Source of the DNA: Actinocorallia longicatena
GTDB lineage: Bacteria > Actinomycetota > Actinomycetes > Streptosporangiales > Streptosporangiaceae
Length of the DNA stretch: 64,000 bases
Direction of reading: 5' to 3'
Assembly (NCBI RefSeq): GCF_039534125.1
Contig: NZ_BAAAUV010000032.1
Span: forward strand, 1-64,000
Shown here: positions 55,042 through 63,730 of the stretch, one piece after another
Numbering within the stretch: position 1 is the stretch's first letter
Layout: each line of letters begins with the position of its first letter
Program-made: the position numbers and the translations under genes
The notes under the pieces: model-generated
What the model was told of the DNA's origin: nothing
Database searches by the model: none
Seen by the model: the letters and a program-made list of their open reading frames with translations, nothing else

Positions 55042-57135
55042 TTAGCCGACGTGGACCCACTTGGCGACGGAGGGGACTCCGGCGGCGTTGGTGGTGAAGA
55101 GCATGTACCAGCCGGGCGGGGTCAGGTTGGGGTTGGCGTTGAGCTTGACGGTGTACTTGCCGCCCTTCCTGGCGACGACCGGGAGGGCGACGGAGCGCTG
55201 GTTGGGGTCGGAGGAGTGGGTGACGGCGATCGGGCGGACCAGGGAGGCGCGGGTGACGGCCTGGCTGGAGGTGAAGGTCTGCTTCGAGCCGTACGCCCAC
55301 TGCTTCTTCACGCCGCTGATCGCGGGACGGGGGCCCTTGAAGAGGTAGGGCGGGGAGAAGATCGAGATACGGGTGTCGAAGCTGTTGTCGCCCGGGTTGG
55401 AGCCCTCGGCGAGCACGCGGCCGTCGGGGAGCAGGACGGCCGTGTTGTGGTAGCTGCGGGCGACCGGGTCGCTGGCCATCGGCGTCCACCGCTCCTGGGC
55501 GCGCGGCACCGCCGGATTGAAGATCGACGCTTCGAAGACGTGGTTGGACCGGATGTTGCGCGATCCGCCGGTCTCGAAGACCGTCCCGTCGGGCAGGAGC
55601 ACCGCGGAGACGTAGAGCTTGCCCTGCGGGAGGTCGGGGCCCGGCCGGTAGGCGGGGTTCGCCGAGTCGAGGTCGACGATGTCGGTGTGCTTGTGCCCGG
55701 GGATGCCCCGGGTGCTGCTCGCCCCGCCGATGACCATGACCCGCTGGTCCTGGGCGGGCGGCAGCAGGACGCTCGCCGACTGGTCGCGGGCGACGGGGTC
55801 GCGCAGGCCCCTGGTCTCGGTGAACGTCGGGGCGTGCCGGTTGCCGCCGTCGTCGTAGACACCGGCGGTGAGGGTGCCGTCGGCGGTGGCGGCCTGGCCC
55901 AGGTCGGCGATCGGGCCGAGCCCGAACACGAAGGAGCCCGAGTAGAACAGCTTCCCGTTGGCCATCAGCATCAGCGAGGGGTACATCGCCCAGTGGAAGC
56001 CGCTCTGGCGGATCTCGTCGGCCTTCAGCCAGCGGTTCTCGGCGTAGGAGTACCGCTCGGTGACCCGTGAGATGTAGGACTGCCCGTTGACGAGGTCGTC
56101 GGCGCTGCCCCCGACGGCGAACACGTCGCCGTTGCCGAGGATGGTCGCCGAGGGGTACCAGTGGCCGTCGTTGAGGTCGTTGAGCTTCTCGTAGGAGTTG
56201 GTGGCGGGGTTGAACAGGTAGGACTTCTTCGACCCGGTGAACCCGACGACCTCCTGCCCGCCCGCGGTGTACTCGCCGTACTTCTCGCTGCCGCTGAGCA
56301 CGAGGACCTTGCCGTTGGCGAGCTGGACGTGGCCCGCGCAGAACATGTCGTAGGGCGTCTTGACGTCGGTGTAGGTGTTCTTCACCGGGTCGTAGACGCG
56401 GCTGGTGAAGCGCCCGGCGTCGAAGCTCCCCCGGTCGTTGCCCGATCCGGCGATCAGCAGGACCTTGCCGTTGTGCAGCAGGACGCTGTGCATGGCGCGC
56501 ACGCCGTTGCCGCCGAACGAGCGGACCGTCCACTTGCCGCGCTTGCAGCCGACGGCGTCGGTGCAGATCCTCTTCGGCGCCTTGACCGCGTAGGCGGCGT
56601 AGTCGTCGGTCGTGACGCTCCCCCTGGCGGTGACCGCGAGCCCGAAGCGGACCTTGACCGTCCCGGCGGGGACGGCGGGCGTCCGGAACTTCGCCCGCTT
56701 CACCTTGGCGGACTTCGCCAGGCCCGCGGAGTCGGTCCAGTGCGACCAGACGCCCTTGGCGTTCTGCCGGAACAGCATGAACCGCACCGGCGCGGTCGAC
56801 TTGTAGTAGACCGACAGGTCGAGCGCCTGCCCGGCCCTGGCCTTGATCGCGCAGGCGGGGGTCTGGACCAGCGCCCGCTGTCCCTTGCCCCCGGTGAGCG
56901 ACACCTGGACGCCCCGCTTGCCCGACCGCCCCTTGACGACCTTCGCCCTGCCCTTGGCCGATCCGCTCCCCCAGGCCGTCCAGCACTTGGGGAAGCCCTT
57001 GACCAGGGTCTCCAGCCGCGGGTTGGGGGCGAGGTTGGTGGCCGCGGCCACGGGTGCGGTGCCGGGGAGGGCCGTCGCCGCGACGAGCCCGGTGCCGAAC
57101 ACCACGGCGCGCATCCGTGGCCGCTGGAACTTCAT
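55042..57135 (-). CDS. Secreted galactose-oxidase-type copper radical oxidase A
   Basis: 697 residues. Signal peptide to about residue 32, an N-terminal beta-sandwich, carbohydrate-binding-like domain (33-185; C51/C95 pair), a C191-x5-C197 pair, then a Kelch-type propeller and a C-terminal DUF1929 domain. The copper radical residues fit: Cys266 (FCAGH) with Tyr327 (HWYPS) as the thioether pair, Tyr562-His563 (SYHN) and His640 (VTHSS). It probably oxidises a primary alcohol of a sugar or glycan to the aldehyde with O2, giving H2O2. Last gene of a six-gene operon. Confidence 0.93.
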   Translation of the reverse strand: MKFQRPRMRAVVFGTGLVAATALPGTAPVAAATNLAPNPRLETLVKGFPKCWTAWGSGSAKGRAKVVKGRSGKRGVQVSLTGGKGQRALVQTPACAIKARAGQALDLSVYYKSTAPVRFMLFRQNAKGVWSHWTDSAGLAKSAKVKRAKFRTPAVPAGTVKVRFGLAVTARGSVTTDDYAAYAVKAPKRICTDAVGCKRGKWTVRSFGGNGVRAMHSVLLHNGKVLLIAGSGNDRGSFDAGRFTSRVYDPVKNTYTDVKTPYDMFCAGHVQLANGKVLVLSGSEKYGEYTAGGQEVVGFTGSKKSYLFNPATNSYEKLNDLNDGHWYPSATILGNGDVFAVGGSADDLVNGQSYISRVTERYSYAENRWLKADEIRQSGFHWAMYPSLMLMANGKLFYSGSFVFGLGPIADLGQAATADGTLTAGVYDDGGNRHAPTFTETRGLRDPVARDQSASVLLPPAQDQRVMVIGGASSTRGIPGHKHTDIVDLDSANPAYRPGPDLPQGKLYVSAVLLPDGTVFETGGSRNIRSNHVFEASIFNPAVPRAQERWTPMASDPVARSYHNTAVLLPDGRVLAEGSNPGDNSFDTRISIFSPPYLFKGPRPAISGVKKQWAYGSKQTFTSSQAVTRASLVRPIAVTHSSDPNQRSVALPVVARKGGKYTVKLNANPNLTPPGWYMLFTTNAAGVPSVAKWVHVG

Positions 57136-57150
57136 TTCACATTCCGCCCG

Positions 57151-59313
57151 TCAGCTGACATGGATCCATTTGGCCACAGAAGGTACACCCGAGGAGTTGT
57201 TCACGAACAGCATGTACCACCCGGGAGGGGTGATCTCGCGGCGCTTGTCGAGCTTCACCTTGTACCGGCCGCCGCCCAGCGAGGTGATCGGCAGCTTGAC
57301 CGACCGCTGGTTGGGGTCGGAGGAGTGGGTGACGGCCGCCGGGCGGATCAGCGACGCGCTCTTGATCGACTGGCTGACCCGGATCTCGTGGGACGAGCCG
57401 TAGGCCCAGCCCTTCTTCGGGTTGGCCAGGGACAGCACCGGCTGCCCGCCGTGGAAGAGGTAGGGCGGGGTGTAGATCGACAGCCGCATGTCGAAGGCGG
57501 TGTAGCCGGCGACGTACTCGTCGTCCTTGTTGCTGCCCGCGGCCAGGACGCGGCCGTCGGGGAGCAGGAGCGCCATCGAGTGGTAGGTCCGGTTGACCGG
57601 GTCGGCGGCCATCGCCGTCCACTTCTCCCTGGACCGGGAGACCGACGGGTCGAACGTGGCCGCCTCGTGGACGTGCTCGTTCTGCTTGATCTGCGAGCCG
57701 CCCGTCTCGAAGACCTTCCCGTTCGGCAGGATGACCGCCGACAGGTAGGTCTTGCCGACGCCCGCGGGCTGGCGGGTGCCCTGGACGGCGCCGCCGACCG
57801 GGTTGTTCACCCCGTTGGAGGGGTCGACGAGGCCGCGCAGCAGGTCGGGGCCCGAGCGGTAGCGGCTGGAGAAGCCCTTGCTCAGGTCGACGATGTTGGT
57901 GTCGTTCGTGGCGCGCTTGCCGCTGGCGAAGTCCTTGCCGCCGAGGATCATCACCCGCTGGTTCTGCGCGGGCGGCAGCAGCAGGCTCGCGGACTGGTCG
58001 CGCTCGCCCGCGGCGGTCAGCCCGGGGACGGCCTTGAACGCGCCGGTCCTGGGGTTGAAGAAGCCGGGGCCGCGCAGCTGGCCGTTGTTGTAGGCGGCCG
58101 AGCCGAACACGCTGCTTCCGCTGTAGAACAGCATGTCCTTGTACTTGGTCTGGATCAGCGCGGGGTAGGTCGCCCAGTTGATGTTGGGCTGCGCGACGTT
58201 GACCCACTTCCTGCTCTTCGCCGAGTACAGCTCGGCGACCTTCGACACGACGTTGTAGGGCGCGGCGGCCGTCGGGGCGTCGTTGTAGCCGCCGACGGAG
58301 TAGACGTCGCCGTTGGGCAGGATCGTGGCCGAGGGGTACCAGTGGCCGTCCTTCATCAGGCCCGCGGACTTCTCGTACTTGTTGGTGCGCGGGTTGAAGA
58401 TGTAGGACTTGCGGGAGCCGGTCCAGCCGGTGCTCTGGGCCGCGTTCGGGCCCTCGAACTTGGCGTAGCCGTCGGTGCCGCCCATGATCAGGATCCGGCC
58501 GTCGGCGAGCTGGACGTGGCCCGCGCAGAACATGTCGTAGGGCGTCTTGACCTTCGTCATCCGGCCGGTCTTCGGGTCGTAGACCGTCGAGCTGAAGGTG
58601 CCGCCGGCGAAGCGGTAGCGCGAGTTGCCCGAGCCCGCGATCAGCAGGACCTTGCCGTTGTACATGAGGACCGAGTGGATGGACCGCTCGTTCTTGCCGC
58701 CGAAGTCCTTGACCTCCCAGCGGCCCTTGGTGCAGGCGCTGCCGTAGGTGCAGGGCGCGGCGCCCTTCGCGGCGCTGATCTTGTAGTCGTCGGTGACGAG
58801 GGTGCCCGCCCCGGCCAGGCCCATCGCGTACCGGATCTCCCGGGTGCCCGCGGGAACGGCCGCGGTGCGCACGGTGGCCCGCCTGAAGCCGCCGGAGGCC
58901 GGGTGGAAGGGGAAGTACTGCCACTTGACCCACTTGCCGCCGGCCGTCCTGCGGAACAGCATCACGGCCGACTTGGCGGAGGCCGTCTTGTAGTAGAGCG
59001 TCAGGTCGTACTGCTTGCCGGCGGTCACCTTGATCGCGCAGCCGGCCTTCTGGACGGCGGCGATCGCGCCCTTGCCGTTGGCCGAGGTGACGCTCGCGGC
59101 GCGCTTGCCGGAACGTCCGCCCTTGACGACGCCCACCGTGCCCTTGGCGCCGCTCGTCTTCAGGGCGGTCCAGCACGCGCCGGACTCGAAACCGGGATTC
59201 TGCACCTTGGTCGAGGGGACGGCCGATGCGGGGGCCATGCCCGGAAGGACTGCCGCCGTGCCGACGACCGATGCGAAGAGGACGGCTCGTGTCCTCTTGG
59301 TCGTGAACCTCAC
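57151..59313 (-). CDS. Secreted galactose-oxidase-type copper radical oxidase B
   Basis: 720 residues from GTG 59313, chosen over GTG 59325 because it aligns with the paralogs (MRFTTKRTRAVLFA) and has GAGG upstream. Same layout as A: signal peptide, Cys-paired N-terminal beta domain, propeller, DUF1929. Cys263 (FCAGH), Tyr326 (HWYPS), Tyr577-His578 (TYHS) and His663 (VTHSS) are kept. A longer loop (near residues 490-525, SNGVNNPVGG) is unique to this copy. It is 15 bases upstream of copy A. Confidence 0.93.
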   Translation of the reverse strand: MRFTTKRTRAVLFASVVGTAAVLPGMAPASAVPSTKVQNPGFESGACWTALKTSGAKGTVGVVKGGRSGKRAASVTSANGKGAIAAVQKAGCAIKVTAGKQYDLTLYYKTASAKSAVMLFRRTAGGKWVKWQYFPFHPASGGFRRATVRTAAVPAGTREIRYAMGLAGAGTLVTDDYKISAAKGAAPCTYGSACTKGRWEVKDFGGKNERSIHSVLMYNGKVLLIAGSGNSRYRFAGGTFSSTVYDPKTGRMTKVKTPYDMFCAGHVQLADGRILIMGGTDGYAKFEGPNAAQSTGWTGSRKSYIFNPRTNKYEKSAGLMKDGHWYPSATILPNGDVYSVGGYNDAPTAAAPYNVVSKVAELYSAKSRKWVNVAQPNINWATYPALIQTKYKDMLFYSGSSVFGSAAYNNGQLRGPGFFNPRTGAFKAVPGLTAAGERDQSASLLLPPAQNQRVMILGGKDFASGKRATNDTNIVDLSKGFSSRYRSGPDLLRGLVDPSNGVNNPVGGAVQGTRQPAGVGKTYLSAVILPNGKVFETGGSQIKQNEHVHEAATFDPSVSRSREKWTAMAADPVNRTYHSMALLLPDGRVLAAGSNKDDEYVAGYTAFDMRLSIYTPPYLFHGGQPVLSLANPKKGWAYGSSHEIRVSQSIKSASLIRPAAVTHSSDPNQRSVKLPITSLGGGRYKVKLDKRREITPPGWYMLFVNNSSGVPSVAKWIHVS

Positions 59314-59356
59314 TGGGGGCCTCACTCAGACGGGTATCGGGGGTTGTGGGGAGGTG

Positions 59357-59806
59357 TTAAAGGGTGTCACAAGCGATCTTGTTATGGTCGGGATCCAGTC
59401 CATGCCGGTCCCGGCCGGGAACCGTGGCCTTCGTCACGCCGATCTTCTTCAGGAAAGCGCATCTGGCCTTGGCCGTCGTCACCTCGGCCGGGAAGTTCCA
59501 GGGCACGCAGACGCCCGCTCCCCCGCCGTAGGCGCGGTCGCAGCCGTCGGTGCCCTCCTTCTCGGGGGCGGCGGTGTCCTCGGGGCGGGGCGCCTCCGAG
59601 GGCGTGCCCAGGTCGAGGACCTCGGGCGTCGCCTCCTCGCTGGGCGGTTCCGAGGTGGGCACCGCGGGCGCGAAGTACTTCCTCTTCGGCTTCGCGGTGC
59701 TCTCGTCCGCCGAACCATGGCGGACGAACAGGAAGCCGGCCAGCGCCACGGCCAGCGTGACGGCCGCGGCCACGGCGATCACGGCCTTGCGCGGGAGCAT
59801 CTTCAT
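59357..59806 (-). CDS. Membrane-anchored four-cysteine Excalibur-like protein 1
   Basis: 149 residues. N-terminal uncleaved membrane helix (AVIAVAAAVTLAVALAGFLF), a Pro/Glu-rich linker of about 60 residues and a C-terminal module: DGCDRAYGGGAGVCVPWNFP, then RCAFLKKIG and a GLDPDHNKIACD end. The four cysteines and D-P-D-x-N-K-I-A-C tail are shared with two more genes of the operon. The end resembles the Excalibur calcium-binding motif. Exposed outside the cell; role unknown. Confidence 0.85.
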   Translation of the reverse strand: MKMLPRKAVIAVAAAVTLAVALAGFLFVRHGSADESTAKPKRKYFAPAVPTSEPPSEEATPEVLDLGTPSEAPRPEDTAAPEKEGTDGCDRAYGGGAGVCVPWNFPAEVTTAKARCAFLKKIGVTKATVPGRDRHGLDPDHNKIACDTL

Positions 59807-59832
59807 CGAGCTTCTTCCCCCCGAGGCCGGGC

Positions 59833-60345
59833 TCAGGAATTACAGGCGATGTCGTCGCGGTTCGCGTCGAGGCCCTGACGGTCCTCGCCCGCCACCGTCA
59901 GGTTCCCGAAGCCGTTCAGCCGGAGCCACTCGCACTTGTCCCCGACCGCGGTGATGCCGTCGGGGAAGGTCCAGGGCACGCACTGGGTGACCGCCCCGTA
60001 GTTGTGGTCGCAGCCGTCGTAGTTCTCCGGGACGGGGATCGGCTCAGCCGTCTCCACGGCCCGCGGGTCCGCGGTGAAGACCCGTCCGGTGACCCCCGTC
60101 ACCTGGGGGGCGGCCGTGGGCCGCGCGCTGGGCTCCGCCGAGCCGGGGCCCGGCCCCGCCGTCGGCGGCGGGGTGTCCCCCGCGGTCGCCTCCTGCGACC
60201 GCGCCACGGGCGCGGGCGCCTCCTTCCCGCCGACTCCGTGGCCGAGCAGGAGGACGGCGGCCACCGCGAGGGCGGCGGCCGCCGCGCCGCCCAGAGCGAT
60301 CACTACGCTCTGGCGGTCACGGTGCGGCGGGCGGCGGAGATCCAT
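59833..60345 (-). CDS. Membrane-anchored four-cysteine Excalibur-like protein 2
   Basis: 170 residues from ATG 60345, two bases after the stop of oxidase C, so translation is coupled. Membrane helix (VVIALGGAAAAALAVAAVLLL), long Pro/Ala/Thr linker, then NYDGCDHNYGAVTQCVPWTFP, KCEWLRLNGF and GEDRQGLDANRDDIACNS. Same four cysteines as protein 3 (about 60% alike in this module). The gene lies between two oxidase blocks of the operon. Confidence 0.85.
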   Translation of the reverse strand: MDLRRPPHRDRQSVVIALGGAAAAALAVAAVLLLGHGVGGKEAPAPVARSQEATAGDTPPPTAGPGPGSAEPSARPTAAPQVTGVTGRVFTADPRAVETAEPIPVPENYDGCDHNYGAVTQCVPWTFPDGITAVGDKCEWLRLNGFGNLTVAGEDRQGLDANRDDIACNS

Positions 60346-60347
60346 GG

Positions 60348-62528
60348 CTAGCCCACGTGGATCCACTTGGCCACGGACGGAACACCCTTGGAGTCCGTGG
60401 CGAACAGCATGTACCAGCCGGGAGGGGCCACGTTCCCGTTGTTGGTCAGCTTGAACCTGACCGTGCCGCCCTTGATCTTCAGCGAGGACGGGGCGACCGC
60501 CCGCTGGTTCGGGTCGGAGGAGTGGGTGACCGCGCCGGGACGCATCAGCCACGCCGACTTGATCGTCCGGTTGGTCTTGATCGTGTGGGTCGATCCGTAG
60601 GCCCAGTACTTGCTGTCGACACCGGTGATCTTCGGCCGGGCGCCCTTGTACAGATAGGTCGGCGAATAGATCGAGATCCGGGTCTCGTAGAAGTTGCTGG
60701 CCGGGTTGGAGCCGGCCGCCAGCACCCGGCCGTCCGGGAGCAGGATCGCGGTGTTGTGGTAGGTACGGCCGACCGGGTCGGCGGCCATCGAGGTCCACGC
60801 GTTCGGCTTGGCCGGGTTGAACACCGACGCCTCCCGCACGTACTCGCGGCGGGCCTGGTAGGAGCCGCCGGTCTCGAAGACCGTTCCGTCGGGCAGCAGC
60901 ACCGCCGAGACGTAGGTCTTGGCCTGCTTGAGGTCGGGACCCTTCTTGTAGACCGGCTTCTTGGCGTTGAGGTCGACGATGTCGGTGTGGGCGTGGGCGG
61001 TGTTGCCGTCCTGGCGGAAGTCCATGCCGCCCATGACCATGACCTTCTGGCGCTGCGCCGGGGGCAGCAGGACCGCGGCCGACTGGTCGCGGGCGTTGAT
61101 GTCGCGCAGCCCGCCGACCGGCGCCCAGGTCGCGTTGGTCCCGACCTTGTTGTTGTGGTCGTTGAAGATGCCGGGGCCGGTGTTGTACTGGTTCTGGCTC
61201 ACGTCGGTGTCGTCGTGCTGGCCGATCGGGTGGCCGAACACGCTGGAGCCGGAGTAGAACAGGCGGCCGTCCTGCATGAGGATCAGCGAGGGGTAGGTGG
61301 CCCAGTTGATGCCCGGCTGGACGATCTTGTCGGCCTTCAGCCAGGCGCCGCCGGTCGCCGACTTCTTGTTGTACTTGAACCGCTCGGCGACCCTGGAGAC
61401 GTACTGCCAGCCGCCCGCGTTGTACTGGCCGGCGTAGCCGCCGACGGAGTAGACGTCGCCGTTGCCCATGATCGTGGCCGAGGGGTACCAGTGGCCGTCG
61501 TTCATGTCGCTGACCCGGTGGTACTTGTTGTCGCGCGGGTCGAACAGGTACGACTTCTCCGAGCCCTGCCAGCCGTCGATCGGGTTGGGGTTGCCGTCCA
61601 CGTAGGTCGGGTACTTCTTGGTGCCGCTGACCACGAGGACGCGGCCGTCGGGGAGCTGGACGTGCCCGGCGCAGAACATGTCGATCGGGGTCGGGATGAC
61701 CTTGTGCTTGCCGGTCGCCGGGTCGTACAGCCAGCTCGTGAAGCGGCCGGCGTCGAAGTTCTCCCGGTTGTTGCCCGAGCCGGCGATCAGCAGGACCTTG
61801 CCGTTGTTGAGAAGGACGGTGTGCATCGCGCGCACGCCCTTCTTCACGGCCTGGCCGATGTCGCCGGAGTCGCCGCCGGCGGCGTTGGGGACGGGGTCGC
61901 CGAAGCCGACGACCTTCCACTTGCCGCGGGTGCAGCCGTTGACGTCGGTGCAGGAGCCCTTGACCTTGCCCGCCTTGGTCAGCGAGTAGTCGTCGGTGGT
62001 GATGCTGCCCTTGCCGGCGATCGCGAGGCCGAACCTGACGGCCTTGGTCCCCGCCGGGACGCCCCCGGTCGTGACGCTCGCCCGGTGCCACCTGGTGTTC
62101 GCGGCGCCGACGCCCAGATCACCCCAGTGGACCCACTTGCCGTTGGTCTTCTGGCGGAAGAACATCACCGACATCTTGCTGGTGCTGCTCTTCATGTAGA
62201 AGGACAGGTTGAACCGCTGGCCGGCGGAGGTCTTGATCGCGCAGCCGGGGGTCTGGATCAGGGCGCGCGCCCCGGAGACCCGCACCGACTGGGTGATCTG
62301 GACGGCCCGCTTGCCGCCGTGACCGGCCACGATCTTGGCGCTGCCCTTGTTGGACCCGTACTGCCAGGAGGTCCAGCACTTGGGGAGCTTGCCGCTCATG
62401 GTCTCGAGCTTGGGATTCTTCACGAGGTTCGTCGCCGCCTGGGCGGGCGCGACCCCCTGCACGAACGACGCGGTCACCACCGCTGATCCGAACAGCACCG
62501 CGCGGACTCTCGGCCGGTGGAACCTCAT
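60348..62528 (-). CDS. Secreted galactose-oxidase-type copper radical oxidase C
   Basis: 726 residues from ATG 62528 (GAGGAG seven bases upstream), aligning with paralog starts. Signal peptide ending AQA, N-terminal beta domain with the same Cys pair, propeller with a 20-residue insert around 210-230 (PNAAGGDSGDIGQAVKKG), DUF1929 end. Cys286 (FCAGH), Tyr348 (HWYPS), Tyr590-His591 (TYHN), His669 (VTHSS) keep the copper site. It is the first oxidase in the operon, after protein 3. Confidence 0.94.
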   Translation of the reverse strand: MRFHRPRVRAVLFGSAVVTASFVQGVAPAQAATNLVKNPKLETMSGKLPKCWTSWQYGSNKGSAKIVAGHGGKRAVQITQSVRVSGARALIQTPGCAIKTSAGQRFNLSFYMKSSTSKMSVMFFRQKTNGKWVHWGDLGVGAANTRWHRASVTTGGVPAGTKAVRFGLAIAGKGSITTDDYSLTKAGKVKGSCTDVNGCTRGKWKVVGFGDPVPNAAGGDSGDIGQAVKKGVRAMHTVLLNNGKVLLIAGSGNNRENFDAGRFTSWLYDPATGKHKVIPTPIDMFCAGHVQLPDGRVLVVSGTKKYPTYVDGNPNPIDGWQGSEKSYLFDPRDNKYHRVSDMNDGHWYPSATIMGNGDVYSVGGYAGQYNAGGWQYVSRVAERFKYNKKSATGGAWLKADKIVQPGINWATYPSLILMQDGRLFYSGSSVFGHPIGQHDDTDVSQNQYNTGPGIFNDHNNKVGTNATWAPVGGLRDINARDQSAAVLLPPAQRQKVMVMGGMDFRQDGNTAHAHTDIVDLNAKKPVYKKGPDLKQAKTYVSAVLLPDGTVFETGGSYQARREYVREASVFNPAKPNAWTSMAADPVGRTYHNTAILLPDGRVLAAGSNPASNFYETRISIYSPTYLYKGARPKITGVDSKYWAYGSTHTIKTNRTIKSAWLMRPGAVTHSSDPNQRAVAPSSLKIKGGTVRFKLTNNGNVAPPGWYMLFATDSKGVPSVAKWIHVG

Positions 62529-62559
62529 CTTTGAACTCCTCGAACGCTTCATGGGTGAC

Positions 62560-63057
62560 TCAGCCGTCGCAGGCGATCTTGTTGCCGTCCGGGTCCAGCT
62601 TCTGCCGGTCGGCGCCGTGGACCTTGGTCTTCCTGAAGCCGTTGATCTTCAGCCACAGGCACTTGTCCTCGTACAGCTCGATGCCGTCGGGGAAGGTCCA
62701 GGGAACGCACTGCGTGGGTTCGCCGTAGTTGTGGTCGCAGCCGTCGAAGTTCGCGGGGAGGGACGTCGTGCCCTGCTTCTCGCGGTCGGCCCGCGGCGCG
62801 ATGGTCTCCTCCTTGAGGCCGGTGGCCTGGGGGACGACCGTGGGCTTCTCGCTCGGCACGGTGTCGGGCGGGATCGGCTCGGCGGTCGGCGCGGAGGTGT
62901 CCTCCTGGAGCGCGGCCACCTGGACCTTCTTGTCGTTCTTCGGCCCGGACGGGTCCGTTCCGCCACGGATGAGGAAGACCCCCGTCACCGCCGCGGCCAC
63001 GATCACGGCGGCGCTGAGCGCCAGCCAGACGACCCTTCCCTTAACCGGAACAGACAT
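62560..63057 (-). CDS. Membrane-anchored four-cysteine Excalibur-like protein 3
   Basis: 165 residues from ATG 63057 (GGAG upstream). Membrane helix (VVWLALSAAVIVAAAVTGVFL), a linker of about 70 residues, then FDGCDHNYGEPTQCVPWTFP, KCLWLKINGF and ADRQKLDPDGNKIACDG. Best match to the Excalibur-type tail of the three. First gene of the six-gene operon, whose promoter must lie in the next 164 bases. Confidence 0.87.
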   Translation of the reverse strand: MSVPVKGRVVWLALSAAVIVAAAVTGVFLIRGGTDPSGPKNDKKVQVAALQEDTSAPTAEPIPPDTVPSEKPTVVPQATGLKEETIAPRADREKQGTTSLPANFDGCDHNYGEPTQCVPWTFPDGIELYEDKCLWLKINGFRKTKVHGADRQKLDPDGNKIACDG

Positions 63058-63221
63058 ATCCGGACTCCACCTGCTTTACCTCGAATACCGCTGGGTCACC
63101 CCAGACTCACATGACACAGGTGAGATGCAGGTGGTTCGCGGAAAGTTCTTACGTTTTATGGATTTTTTTCGATTCAGCGGATGCTACCAGCGGGTCCTGA
63201 TGGAACATCCGGTATGCCGGA
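63058..63221 (-). promoter_or_regulatory. Promoter region of the oxidase operon
   Basis: 164 bases, locally AT-rich (minus strand GAATCGAAAAAAATCCATAAAACG). The only gap before the operon's first gene that is long enough for a promoter. No clear known operator is recognised. Confidence 0.45.
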
Positions 63222-63719
63222 CTATCGGAGGAGCTCGCTGAGCGGGACCGTCTCGTAGGTGCGGACGGTGCGCCTGCGCTGCCGCGGCACCCTCGGGGTG
63301 ACCTGGGCGGGAGCGCGGAACACCCAGCGCTTGTAGGCGTAGTAGCGGAAGAGCGTGGCGAACATCGTGCCGACGACGAGAAGGCCGTTCCCGGCCAGCG
63401 CGCCCTTCAGCCCGAGGACATAGGTGCCGAAACCGAGGAAGACCTGGGTGATCGCGAGACCGATCGCGTTGAGCCCGAAGAAGATCGTGTACTCGCGGCC
63501 GAGGCCGCTGCTCTCCCGGTGCCGGAAGGTCCAGTAGCGGTTGGCGAAGTAGGCGAAGGTCGCCGCGACCAGGGTGGCGACGCCGTTGGACGTCAGGGGA
63601 CCCACGCCCATCGGCCCGTGCAGCACGTTGAAGAGCCCGAAGGTGATGACCGCGGCGATGGCCCCGACGCTGCCGAACTTCGCGAGCTCGCGCGCCAGGC
63701 GCCTGAGCATGGAGTACAT
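63222..63719 (-). CDS. GtrA-like membrane protein
   Basis: 165 residues with four membrane segments: FGSVGAIAAVITFGLFNVL, VATLVAATFAYFANRYWTF, FFGLNAIGLAITQVFLGFG, LLVVGTMFATLFRYYAYKRW. The NRYWTF and RYYAYKRWVF ends of segments 2 and 4 are typical of GtrA. The family is implicated in flipping or transfer of lipid-linked sugars (arabinogalactan or O-antigen side chains). It starts 11 bases after the manA stop. Confidence 0.9.
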   Translation of the reverse strand: MYSMLRRLARELAKFGSVGAIAAVITFGLFNVLHGPMGVGPLTSNGVATLVAATFAYFANRYWTFRHRESSGLGREYTIFFGLNAIGLAITQVFLGFGTYVLGLKGALAGNGLLVVGTMFATLFRYYAYKRWVFRAPAQVTPRVPRQRRRTVRTYETVPLSELLR

Positions 63720-63730
63720 GGAGAGACCAA

